From Streptomyces tailanensis (lineage in GTDB: Bacteria > Actinomycetota > Actinomycetes > Streptomycetales > Streptomycetaceae), in assembly GCF_008386495.1 (NCBI RefSeq), contig NZ_VTHJ01000080.1, positions 1 through 37,261 of the forward strand: a stretch of DNA of 37,261 nucleotides, given 5' to 3'. The notes under the pieces were generated by a model. That model made no database searches and was not told the DNA's origin. It was given only the letters and a program-made list of their open reading frames with translations. Of the stretch, positions 1 through 5,991 are shown in pieces (position 1 is the stretch's first letter; every line of letters starts with the position of its first letter). The translations under genes were made by a program, and so were the position numbers.

Positions 1-1
1 C

Positions 2-67
2 TACCGGATCCGCCACACCGCGCGGGCCGGATCCGCCAGATTGATCGAAACCAGATACGCGCCCTAG
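2..67 (+). other. possible 3' end of a gene entering from the left edge
   Basis: One frame is open from base 2 to a TAG at 65-67. It encodes an Arg-rich tail (reads YRIRHTARAGSARLIETRYA, then P). No start can lie inside the window and I recognise no family. It may simply be chance, because open frames are common in DNA this rich in G+C. It precedes the decayed monooxygenase fragment and could be the true end of a gene to the left. Confidence 0.2.
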
Positions 68-98
68 TTCATCAAGATGTGGACGTGTACGGGCAGGG

Positions 99-299
99 GG
101 GTCGGCCACCCGGTCGCTCCTCGCCCCGGACGCGCCCACCCCCGAGTACGTCGGCCTCTACAGCATCTCGGGCATCGCCGACGGTATGGAGACGGAACCC
201 GGCATCTTCAACATGACCTTCGCCCGCAACGGGGCCTTCATCCACCTCGCCGCCCCCGGCGGCAAGGTCGCGAGGAATGGCTGCACCGCCCCACCCTGA
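99..299 (+). pseudogene. internal fragment of a FAD-dependent monooxygenase (TetX/PHBH-like)
   Basis: The frame starting at 99 reads GSATRSLL, then PDAPTPEYVGLY, GIFNMTFARNGAF and APGGKV before a TGA at 297-299. This resembles the middle of group A flavin monooxygenases, where a G-x-x-S-x-(T/V)-R segment is followed by a P-(T/E)-Y-x-G-L strand and later a substrate-side strand ending in a short turn. The N-terminal Rossmann fold with GxGxxG and the C-terminal GD motif are both absent, and no start or ribosome site precedes the fragment. The match fades near base 270, where sequence belonging to the next small gene begins. I read it as a remnant left when the downstream cassette was joined here. 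The family call rests on motif memory only. Confidence 0.5.
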
Positions 300-447
300 T
301 GAGATCGAGCGCCACCCCGCGACCGCACGTCGATTGCACGCCGCCGAGCAGGCCATCAGCAGCCCGGACCCGGCCGTGCGTGAGCATGCCATCCGTGAGG
401 CTGGGGAGATCGTCCGCGCGGCCCATCGCGAGGTCGCCGGTGGATGA
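277..447 (+). CDS. small helical protein of unknown function, first gene of a two-gene cassette
   Basis: An ATG at 277 opens a 56-residue frame ending at TGA 445-447. The product is Ala-, Glu- and Arg-rich and should be mostly helical: a DEIERHP start, then an HAAEQAISSPDPAVREHAI stretch, and a REAGEIVRAAHRE end. An AAGG at 264-267 lies 9 bases before the ATG; a GAGGA directly abutting the ATG is too close to serve. Its stop overlaps the GTG (440) of the next gene by 8 bases. A short helical protein translationally coupled to an 80-odd-residue protein is the usual shape of a toxin-antitoxin pair, so an antitoxin role is possible. I do not recognise the family. Because the partner gene is frameshifted, the cassette is probably decaying. 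Confidence 0.45.
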   Translation: MAAPPHPDEIERHPATARRLHAAEQAISSPDPAVREHAIREAGEIVRAAHREVAGG

Positions 448-689
448 CTGGCACTGGGAGCCGTTTCAGGACGATCTGCTGGACGGGCTCCCGGAAGCGG
501 CGCGTTCCGAGACCGAGCGGCTGGCCAACGAGATCGCTGTGCGCGAGTCCATGGTCTTTCTGGAGGGGGCTGCGTACACCGGGCCGGCCCGGTGTACGAA
601 CCGAATGCCGGGGGCCGATCATGCTCACCTGCCTCACGGACGTACGCGGTGAGCGGATCGTCGTCGTGCAGGTGAGCTGGTTCGGCTGA
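440..689 (+). pseudogene. frameshifted small protein, possible toxin-like partner
   Basis: A GTG at 440 starts a frame reading DDWHWEPFQDDLLDGLPEAA, then SETERLANEIAVRESMVF. Near 575-595 the sensible coding moves to the next frame (+1), which reads PGVRTE, GPIMLTCLTDVRGE and IVVVQVSWFG and ends at TGA 687-689. The span is 250 bases, one more than 83 codons, so a single inserted base would explain the break. A GC-rich run, CCGGGCCGGCCCGG, sits at the shift and is a plausible slip site or sequencing error. The C-terminal pattern (charged turn, then a hydrophobic strand ending in WFG) recalls small RelE/ParE-like toxins, but that is a guess. If the shift is an error, the intact protein would be about 82 residues. 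Confidence 0.5.
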
Positions 690-730
690 CCGCCGGGCGG
701 ACTCGAGCTTGGGCGAGGCGCGCCCGGCGG
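690..730 (+). terminator. hairpin after the two-gene cassette
   Basis: CCGCCGGGCG (690-699) pairs perfectly with CGCCCGGCGG (721-730) across a 21-base loop. It begins immediately after the TGA at 687-689. There is no T run, as is common for Streptomyces terminators. It also lies downstream of the converging HNH gene, so it may serve both directions. Confidence 0.5.
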
Positions 731-757
731 GCAGAAGCCATGCAAAAGCCCGGATCG

Positions 758-1294
758 TCAGGCGGAGATGCCGTCGATCCGGGCCAAGGCGTCGTCCGCG
801 CCGTAGGGCTGCAGGTATGGCAGCCAGCGCGGGTCCCTATGGCCCGTGCCGATGATGCGCCAGGCCAGGCCGGTGGGCGGGGCGGGTTTGTGGCGGAGCC
901 GCCAGCCGATCTCGAAGAGATGGCGGTCGGCCTTGACGTGATTGCAGCGACGGCAGGACGCCACCACGTTGTCCCACACGTGCTTGCCCCCGCGACTGCG
1001 TGGGATGACGTGGTCGACGCTGGTTGCGACGCCACCGCAGTACATGCACCGGCCCCCGTCGCGGGCGAACAGCGCCCGACGGGTCAGAGGAACGGGCCCC
1101 CGATAGGGAACCCGGACGAATCGCTTGAGCCGGACCACGCTGGGTGCGGGGACTGTGACGGTCGCGCTGTGCATAAAGGCGCCGGATTCCTCGAGGGAAA
1201 CTGCCTTGTTCTCCAGGACAAGGACGAGCGCGCGGCGGAGCGGTACGACGCCGAGCGGCTCGTACGACGCGTTGAGGACCAGGACGTGCGGCAC
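758..1294 (-). CDS. HNH endonuclease family protein
   Basis: This is a predicted cytoplasmic HNH nuclease of 178 residues. The beta-beta-alpha metal core is complete: C83-x2-C86 and C114-x2-C117 form a structural zinc site. D94-H95 (in SVDHVIPRSRGG) supply the catalytic and metal-binding residues, and N109 and N118 (in WDNV and CNHVK) complete the motif. The N-terminal 70 residues (VLVLNASYEPLGVVPLRRA) are the usual leader of the actinobacterial HNH family that is encoded singly on the chromosome. The start is GTG 1294-1292, behind AAGGAGG with a 6-base gap. The gene stands alone, divergent from mscS. Biological role and target are unknown; the family is not part of a recognisable restriction operon here. 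Confidence 0.92.
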   Translation of the reverse strand: MPHVLVLNASYEPLGVVPLRRALVLVLENKAVSLEESGAFMHSATVTVPAPSVVRLKRFVRVPYRGPVPLTRRALFARDGGRCMYCGGVATSVDHVIPRSRGGKHVWDNVVASCRRCNHVKADRHLFEIGWRLRHKPAPPTGLAWRIIGTGHRDPRWLPYLQPYGADDALARIDGISA

Positions 1295-1610
1295 GGATGC
1301 CCTCCTTGTACGTCGGCGGCGCGTGGCTCGCGCCGTGGACGATCCCTAGTCAGTCTCCCCTCATGCCTGGTGGAAGCGCCACCATGTCCCGGTAACGGGC
1401 TGGGAGTGTTTTCGACCACACCCTGATTCATCCCCCGCCTTGTGCGCCCTTCACTCCCTGGTGAGCGCCTTGTCTCCCTCGAACATGGCGACGACCTCCA
1501 CACAATGCCCCGTTAGTGTGGTGGGCCTGCCCGTCCGGTGACCTTTCCGTGACCTGTTCGATCTTGACCGCCGTACCGGAGGGTAGATACCGCGCCTGGA
1601 GGTACCCGCC
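1295..1610. other. 316-bp divergent intergenic region, HNH / mscS
   Basis: No coding frame is convincing. A short inverted repeat, TGGTGG-AAGCG-CCACCA (1368-1384), lies in the likely leader of the HNH gene. A second, CCACAC-N12-GTGTGG, occupies 1498-1521. Toward mscS there is a TTGACC (1564-1569) and a TAGATA (1584-1589), but the 14-base spacer is too short for a standard promoter. Only the TAGATA is therefore offered as a possible -10. GGAGG at 1598-1602 is the mscS ribosome site. Confidence 0.4.
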
Positions 1611-2714
1611 GTGTCGTCCGTTTCTTCCCTGTCCGTCCTGCTGGCGGCGGCGTCGCCGTCGCCGTCTCCCTCGGAGACGCCGACGACGCCCGCGGTGCCC
1701 ACGCTGGAGGAGGCCCAGGAGAGCGCGACCAACGCCGCAAGCTGGGTGGAGGAGAACTGGTCCACATGGCTGGCCATCGGTCTCCGCGTCCTGCTGATCG
1801 TGGTGATCGCGGCGGTGCTGAGAGTGGTGGTCCGGCGGGCGATCACCAAGCTGATAGACCGGATGAACCGCTCCGTGCCGGGCGTCGAGGGCACCACCCT
1901 CGGCGGGCTGCTGGTGAACGTCGAGCGGCGCCGTCAGCGCTCCCAGGCCATCGGCTCGGTGCTGCGCTCGGTGGCGTCCTTCCTCATCATGGGCACCGCC
2001 GCCCTGATGGTCCTCGCCACGTTCGAGATCAACCTCGCCCCGCTGCTGGCCTCGGCAGGTGTCGCGGGCGTCGCGATCGGTTTCGGCGCCCGCAACCTCG
2101 TGACGGACTTCCTCTCCGGCGTCTTCATGATTCTTGAGGACCAGTACGGCGTCGGCGACACCGTCGACGCAGGCGTCGCCTCCGGCGAGGTCATCGAGGT
2201 CGGCCTGCGCGTCACCAAGCTGCGCGGCGACAACGGCGAGATCTGGTACGTCCGCAACGGCGAGGTCAAGCGCATCGGCAACCTCTCCCAGGGCTGGGCC
2301 ACGGCCGGCGTCAACGTCACGGTCCGCCACGACGAGGACCTCGACAAGGTCCGCCGTACCCTCCTGGCGGTCGGCGAGGAGATGAGCAAGGAGGAGCCCT
2401 GGAACGAGCTCCTCTGGGGCCCCATCGAAGTCCTCGGCCTCGACGACGTGCTCCTGGACTCCATGGTGGTCCGCGTCTCCGCCAAGACCATGCCCGGCAA
2501 GGCCCTCACCGTCGAGCGCGAACTCCGCTGGCGCATCAAGAAGGCCTTCGACGCCGCCGACATCCGCATCGTCGGCCAACTCCCGCCCGACCTGACCGCC
2601 GACCCCAACGCCGACCCCACCGCAGCCGTGGCGGCCCCGTCGGTGTACGCCAACGCGACGTCGCCGCAGTCGGAGAGGGCGACCCCGATCGCGCCGACGT
2701 CGACGACGAAGTAG
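1611..2714 (+). CDS. MscS-family mechanosensitive ion channel
   Basis: This is a membrane channel of 367 residues that should open on membrane tension and release solutes during hypo-osmotic shock. After a Ser/Pro-rich N-terminus there are membrane spans at about 53-75 and 118-138. The pore-lining span (about 146-173) carries the family pattern of Gly and Ala spacing (GVAGVAIGFGARNLVTDFLSG). The beta domain follows, with an EDQYGVGDTV turn and a VTKLRGDNGEIWYVRNGEV segment, and then the cytoplasmic alpha/beta domain. The last 35 residues are low-complexity Ala/Pro/Thr. The GTG start at 1611 has GGAGG 8 bases upstream. The gene stands alone and ends in a strong hairpin at 2738-2770. The length fits the small-MscS (YggB-like) group. 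Confidence 0.93.
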   Translation: MSSVSSLSVLLAAASPSPSPSETPTTPAVPTLEEAQESATNAASWVEENWSTWLAIGLRVLLIVVIAAVLRVVVRRAITKLIDRMNRSVPGVEGTTLGGLLVNVERRRQRSQAIGSVLRSVASFLIMGTAALMVLATFEINLAPLLASAGVAGVAIGFGARNLVTDFLSGVFMILEDQYGVGDTVDAGVASGEVIEVGLRVTKLRGDNGEIWYVRNGEVKRIGNLSQGWATAGVNVTVRHDEDLDKVRRTLLAVGEEMSKEEPWNELLWGPIEVLGLDDVLLDSMVVRVSAKTMPGKALTVERELRWRIKKAFDAADIRIVGQLPPDLTADPNADPTAAVAAPSVYANATSPQSERATPIAPTSTTK

Positions 2715-2737
2715 ACGGCGGGAGTCGTCCGCAGGAG

Positions 2738-2770
2738 AGGCGGCACCCGGAATGCTTCCGGGCGCCGCCT
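2738..2770 (+). terminator. terminator of mscS
   Basis: A 15-position stem (2738-2752 with 2756-2770) has a single A/C mismatch and a TGC loop. It lies 23 bases after the mscS stop. Confidence 0.8.
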
Positions 2771-2830
2771 CTTCACGTCCGCAGGGGTGCCGTACCGGTT
2801 CGGCACCGAGCGGCCCCGCGTGCGACGACG

Positions 2831-2866
2831 GCGTCCCGGGGAGCCCCCCCGTGGCCCCCGGAACGC
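2831..2866 (-). terminator. terminator of the padR-ABC operon
   Basis: GCGTCCCGGGG (2831-2841) pairs with CCCCGGAACGC (2856-2866) with one mismatch, over a 14-base G/C-rich loop. It lies 20 bases beyond the permease stop on the minus strand. Confidence 0.6.
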
Positions 2867-2886
2867 CGGCTCTCAGGCGGTCGCCG

Positions 2887-4248
2887 TTACGCGTACCGCA
2901 GCTCCCCCGGCCGTACCGTCCGCCGCAGCAGCGGCAGCGACGTGGCCGCCGCCAGCAGGCAGCAGGCGTACACCGCGAAGGGGACCAGCAGGGCCCCGAT
3001 CGGGAGTACCAGGCCGCCGCCCATGGCCGAGGCGTACAGGACGGCGATCGCCGCGCCCCCGACCCCGGCCAGTAGCAACGACGGTGCCAGCGGCAGCGCG
3101 GTCTCCAGGAGCAACGCGCGGCCCAGCACCTTGTACGGCACCCCGGCGGCGACCTGGGCCGCCAGGCCGCGGCGGCGGGTGGCGAGGGACTCGGCCGTGC
3201 CGACGGCCAGGGCGAAGAAGGTGATGGCGAAGCCGACGAGGATCGCGGCGGCGGTCAGGTTCACCCCGGTGACGTAGAAGGACGTGTCCTCGGCGAGGTA
3301 CTTGGTGCCGTACACCTCTGCGAGCAGCGCCTGCCGCACCCCGATGAACCCGGCGCCGACGACGGTCCCCATGAGGACGGCCGCGTGCGTGCGGGCCGCC
3401 GCCCACGGGTCGTCGCGCAGTCGCTCGGCGGCGATCAGTACCGCCGGGTTCCCGGTACGGGCGGCGAGCCGTCGGCCGGTGATTTTCGAGACGAGGCCCG
3501 ACAGCAGCACCGCGCCCGCGCCCACCGCGAGCAGCGCGCCGCAGACCGTCAGCGGGGCCTGCCCGGAGGCTTTGCCGGGCATGCTCGTGCTGGTGGTGGC
3601 GACGGCGGCGAGTGCCACGAGCACCAGCAGGCCCACCGCTCCCAGAAAGATGATGCCGGAGCCGCGCCCGGAGCGCGGCCCCTCCCGCCGTACCCAGCCC
3701 AGCGGAGAGGCCACCACCCGGCGCAGCGCCAGCACGCTCGTGACCGCGCCCAGCACCGGCACGCCCAACGCCACCAGCGCGATCCCGACCCAGGACAGGG
3801 CCGGGGGGTTCGGCCACTCGCGCACCATGAGCAACACGAAGAAGGCGGTGGCGACCACCGAGCCGACCAGACAGGCCAGCCCCGTCTCCAGGGCGGCGAT
3901 ACGGCGCACCTGGCCCGCCGACGCCCCGGCCAGCCGCAACCCGGCCAGCCGCCGGTCACGGTGCACGGCGCCCACGCGGGCGCACTGGCCCAGGAAGCCG
4001 AGGACCGGAATCAGCAGGAGCAGCAGGGTGAGGATCACCCCGGAACGTTCACCGGCGTTGTCCAGCAGACCGTTGGCCATCGGGACGGGGTAATGGCCCC
4101 GCAACGAGGCCAGCGCCGCCGCCGCCATGCCGAACACCGTCGCCAGCGCCGCCCCCAGCCCCGTCAGCGTCACCCGCCACCACTCGCGCCGGTCGGAACC
4201 CCGGGTCAGCAGGAGGGCCAGGCGGAGATCGTTCGTGAGCGCACTCAC
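2887..4248 (-). CDS. FtsX-like ABC transporter permease
   Basis: This is an integral membrane protein of 453 residues, the permease half of an MacB/LolE-type ABC exporter. Predicted spans lie near 26-48, 70-90, 121-142, 151-175, 198-218, 234-254, 333-352, 384-408 and 413-437. The soluble segment at about 260-330 is small compared with the large periplasmic domain of classical MacB. The LRLALLLTRG start and the RDRRLAGLRLAGAS loop after the second long hydrophobic region are typical of actinobacterial members. ATG 4248-4246 overlaps the ATPase stop by 4 bases (ATGA), so the two are translationally coupled. The substrate is unknown; PadR-controlled exporters of this form often handle antibiotics or lipids, which here is only inference. 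Confidence 0.9.
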   Translation of the reverse strand: MSALTNDLRLALLLTRGSDRREWWRVTLTGLGAALATVFGMAAAALASLRGHYPVPMANGLLDNAGERSGVILTLLLLLIPVLGFLGQCARVGAVHRDRRLAGLRLAGASAGQVRRIAALETGLACLVGSVVATAFFVLLMVREWPNPPALSWVGIALVALGVPVLGAVTSVLALRRVVASPLGWVRREGPRSGRGSGIIFLGAVGLLVLVALAAVATTSTSMPGKASGQAPLTVCGALLAVGAGAVLLSGLVSKITGRRLAARTGNPAVLIAAERLRDDPWAAARTHAAVLMGTVVGAGFIGVRQALLAEVYGTKYLAEDTSFYVTGVNLTAAAILVGFAITFFALAVGTAESLATRRRGLAAQVAAGVPYKVLGRALLLETALPLAPSLLLAGVGGAAIAVLYASAMGGGLVLPIGALLVPFAVYACCLLAAATSLPLLRRTVRPGELRYA

Positions 4249-4973
4249 CGGGACACCTCCAGCGACCCCGCCGACGCGTCGGCCTCGGACACCACGACAC
4301 CGTCCTTCAGCGTGACCTCGCGGTCCGCGTACGCCGCGATCTGCGCGTCGTGCGTGATCAGCAGCACCGCCGTACCGGACTCCCGGGCCGTGTGGACCAG
4401 CGCCGCCATCACCTGCTCACTCGCCAGCGAGTCCAGCGCGCCGGTCGGCTCGTCCGCGAACACCACCTTCGGCCCGGTCACCAGCGCCCGCGCCAGCGAT
4501 ACCCGCTGCGCCTGCCCGCCGCTCATCTCACCGGGCCGCTGCTCCTCCTGCCCCCGTACGCCGAACCGCTCCAGCCACTCACCGGCCCGCGCCCGCGCCT
4601 GAAGGCGGGGTGTCCCGGCGAGCAGCAGCGGCAGCGCCACATTGTCGACGGCCGTCAGCTCGGGGATCAGCTGCCCGAACTGGAAGACGACCCCGAAGTC
4701 CGTGCGCCGCAGCTCGCTGAGCTGCTTCTCCGGGAGCTGGTCCAGCCGCTTCCCGGCGTACGCCACCGAGCCCTCGTCCGGCCGTACGATCCCCGCCAGG
4801 CAGTGCAGCAACGTGGACTTGCCGCTGCCGCTGGCCCCCGTGACGGCGAGGATCTCGCCCGCGCCCAGCTCCAGCGAGACACCGCGCAGCGCCCGCGTCC
4901 TGCCGTGCTCCTTGACGAGGCCACGGGCCGCGAGCAGCGGCACGGTGGTCTCCTTGTTGCTGATGTCGCTCAT
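4245..4973 (-). CDS. ABC transporter ATP-binding protein (MacB/LolD-type)
   Basis: This 242-residue ATPase drives the FtsX-like permease encoded next to it. Walker A is GASGSGKST at 46-54. A Q-loop lies in FGVVFQFGQLIPELTAV, the signature is MSGGQAQRVSLARAL, Walker B is VVFADEPTGALDS, and the switch histidine sits in LLITHD. GVVFQF and the ALDS D-loop mark the LolD/MacB subfamily. The frame remains open upstream, but ATG 4973-4971 is chosen because it overlaps the PadR stop by 4 bases (ATGA) and because the protein then begins directly at the nucleotide-binding fold. The order padR, ATPase, permease with two ATGA overlaps indicates one transcript. Confidence 0.93.
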   Translation of the reverse strand: MSDISNKETTVPLLAARGLVKEHGRTRALRGVSLELGAGEILAVTGASGSGKSTLLHCLAGIVRPDEGSVAYAGKRLDQLPEKQLSELRRTDFGVVFQFGQLIPELTAVDNVALPLLLAGTPRLQARARAGEWLERFGVRGQEEQRPGEMSGGQAQRVSLARALVTGPKVVFADEPTGALDSLASEQVMAALVHTARESGTAVLLITHDAQIAAYADREVTLKDGVVVSEADASAGSLEVSR

Positions 4974-5503
4974 GCTGCGTCGACCTCCGCGGTCAGGGTG
5001 TTCAGCCGGGCCGCGGTGGTGTTCATCCAGCGGAGGTCGGCGTCGAGATGGTTGAGGGCGTAGTCCGCCGAGAGCACGGTCGCGAGATCGGAGCCCGGCG
5101 TGGTCTTCAGGGCCGTCAGCTCCCGCATCCGCGCCATGTGCGCGGCGCGCTGCGCCCGAAGGTAGGCGGCCGGGTCGCCGTCGGCGAGGATCGAGACGAC
5201 GAGCTTGGCGAAGATCTCGTTCGTCACGAACGGCGCGGGCGGCGCGATCTCCCCGGCCCACTTCGCCAGTTCGCGCGCCCCCTCGTCCGTCGAGCGGTAC
5301 ATCGTCCGCTCCGGGCCGCTCTCCGCCTCGGTGCCGTCGACCTCGGCGAGCCCGTCGCGGACCAGCCGCTGCAGGGTCGTGTAGACCTGCCCGTAGGCCA
5401 GCGGTCTGGCCTGCGGGAAGCGTTCGTCGTGCCGTCGCTTGAGGTCGTAGCCATGGCTCGGCCCACTGGCGAGCAGCCCCAACAGGATGTGACGGGTGCT
5501 CAT
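4970..5503 (-). CDS. PadR-family transcriptional regulator
   Basis: This is a DNA-binding regulator of 177 residues. The N-terminal winged helix carries the family hallmarks: STRHILLGLLASGPSHGYDL at the start, then YGQVYTTLQRLVRDGLAE for the recognition helix and wing. The C-terminal half (about 95-177) is a long helical region of the Vir_act_alpha_C type, used for dimerisation. ATG 5503-5501 is chosen because the PadR fold begins right there; the frame extends upstream but only with non-family residues. It heads a three-gene operon with an ABC exporter. A 22-bp near-palindrome lies 14 bases before the start, so self-repression of the whole operon, relieved by an exported substrate, is the likely logic. 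Confidence 0.93.
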   Translation of the reverse strand: MSTRHILLGLLASGPSHGYDLKRRHDERFPQARPLAYGQVYTTLQRLVRDGLAEVDGTEAESGPERTMYRSTDEGARELAKWAGEIAPPAPFVTNEIFAKLVVSILADGDPAAYLRAQRAAHMARMRELTALKTTPGSDLATVLSADYALNHLDADLRWMNTTAARLNTLTAEVDAA

Positions 5504-5516
5504 GCGGATCAGTATG

Positions 5517-5574
5517 CACTGAGTACATGTACTGAGTGAATAGCTTTCCGGGAATCTCTGTACTGAGTGAATAG
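5517..5574 (-). promoter_or_regulatory. probable PadR operator: palindrome plus direct repeat
   Basis: A 22-bp near-palindrome occupies 5517-5538. Its core AGTACATGTACT (5522-5533) is perfect, and each arm continues to CACTGAGT with one mismatching pair. The half GTACTGAGTGAATAG (5529-5543) is repeated exactly at 5560-5574, 31 bp away or about three helical turns. This places two binding positions on the same DNA face upstream of padR. ACATGT-centred palindromes are usual for PadR proteins. Confidence 0.7.
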
Positions 5575-5580
5575 TGGGGA

Positions 5581-5649
5581 GCGTGAGGCGTGAACAGTGG
5601 GGGCGTGAGACCTCAGGGCGCGGCGTGAGAGCTCGGGGCACCGGCGTGA
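5581..5649 (+). repeat. five GCGTGA repeats
   Basis: GCGTGA occurs at 5581, 5588, 5603, 5623 and 5644, with the last three steps 15, 20 and 21 bases. The last three are followed by G. The tract lies between the padR operator and the small gene at 5755, where there is no other coding frame. It may be a cluster of binding sites or chance in a GC-rich leader. Confidence 0.35.
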
Positions 5650-5754
5650 GCAAAACCACGATGTCCCCTCGCCCACGTCTGCGGCGGCGCCCGCTGGGTA
5701 GGGCTGGATACCTCGGACCCGCATCCATCGCCGTACGACGACTAGGAGGCCCCC

Positions 5755-5991
5755 GTGGCCGCACCCGCACACCTTCCGACCCCGGCCCGCTCCAAACGCG
5801 TGTCGGAGCCCCATCAACTCGTCGAACCCCACGTCTGCGTCTTCAGCGCGGAGGGGCCGTGCGCGGACGTCCCGCTCACCAGTGAGCCCCCGCTCCCGGA
5901 CGCCGAGCCCCTCACCAGCGAGCCGCCCCTCACCGACGCGGCCCCCCTCACCAGCGAACCCACGTCCAACGGCGCCGCATCGGGGGTCTAG
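5755..5991 (+). CDS. small protein with tandem 12-residue repeats, abutting malQ
   Basis: This 78-residue protein is of unknown function. GTG 5755 is preceded by TAGGAGG with a good 5-base gap, and the TAG stop (5989-5991) directly abuts the malQ ATG, so translational coupling is likely. Residues 1-38 include a short Cys-containing segment (EPHVCVFSAEGPCADV). From residue 40 a 12-residue unit, PLTSEPPLxDAx, occurs twice and then a third time in decayed form. The repeat is also exact in phase in the DNA (36-bp period, 5872-5979). No signal peptide or membrane span is seen, and the product is acidic and probably disordered. It could be a leader-like coupling peptide for malQ or a real small protein. 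I do not recognise a family. Confidence 0.55.
   Translation: MAAPAHLPTPARSKRVSEPHQLVEPHVCVFSAEGPCADVPLTSEPPLPDAEPLTSEPPLTDAAPLTSEPTSNGAASGV
5872..5979 (+). repeat. 36-bp tandem repeat inside the small gene
   Basis: There are three units of 36 bp (5872, 5908, 5944), each with CTCACCAG at the fourth base. The first two are closely similar; the third diverges in its second half. The period is a whole number of codons. Confidence 0.75.

Noticed and set aside
1564..1589. TTGACC / TAGATA as a full promoter for mscS
   Set aside because: The spacer is only 14 bases; kept only as a possible -10.
1428..2579. Long minus-strand open frame across mscS
   Set aside because: It is Asp/Gly/His-rich without domains and lies opposite a clear MscS gene. 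In DNA this rich in G+C, antisense frames stay open by chance.
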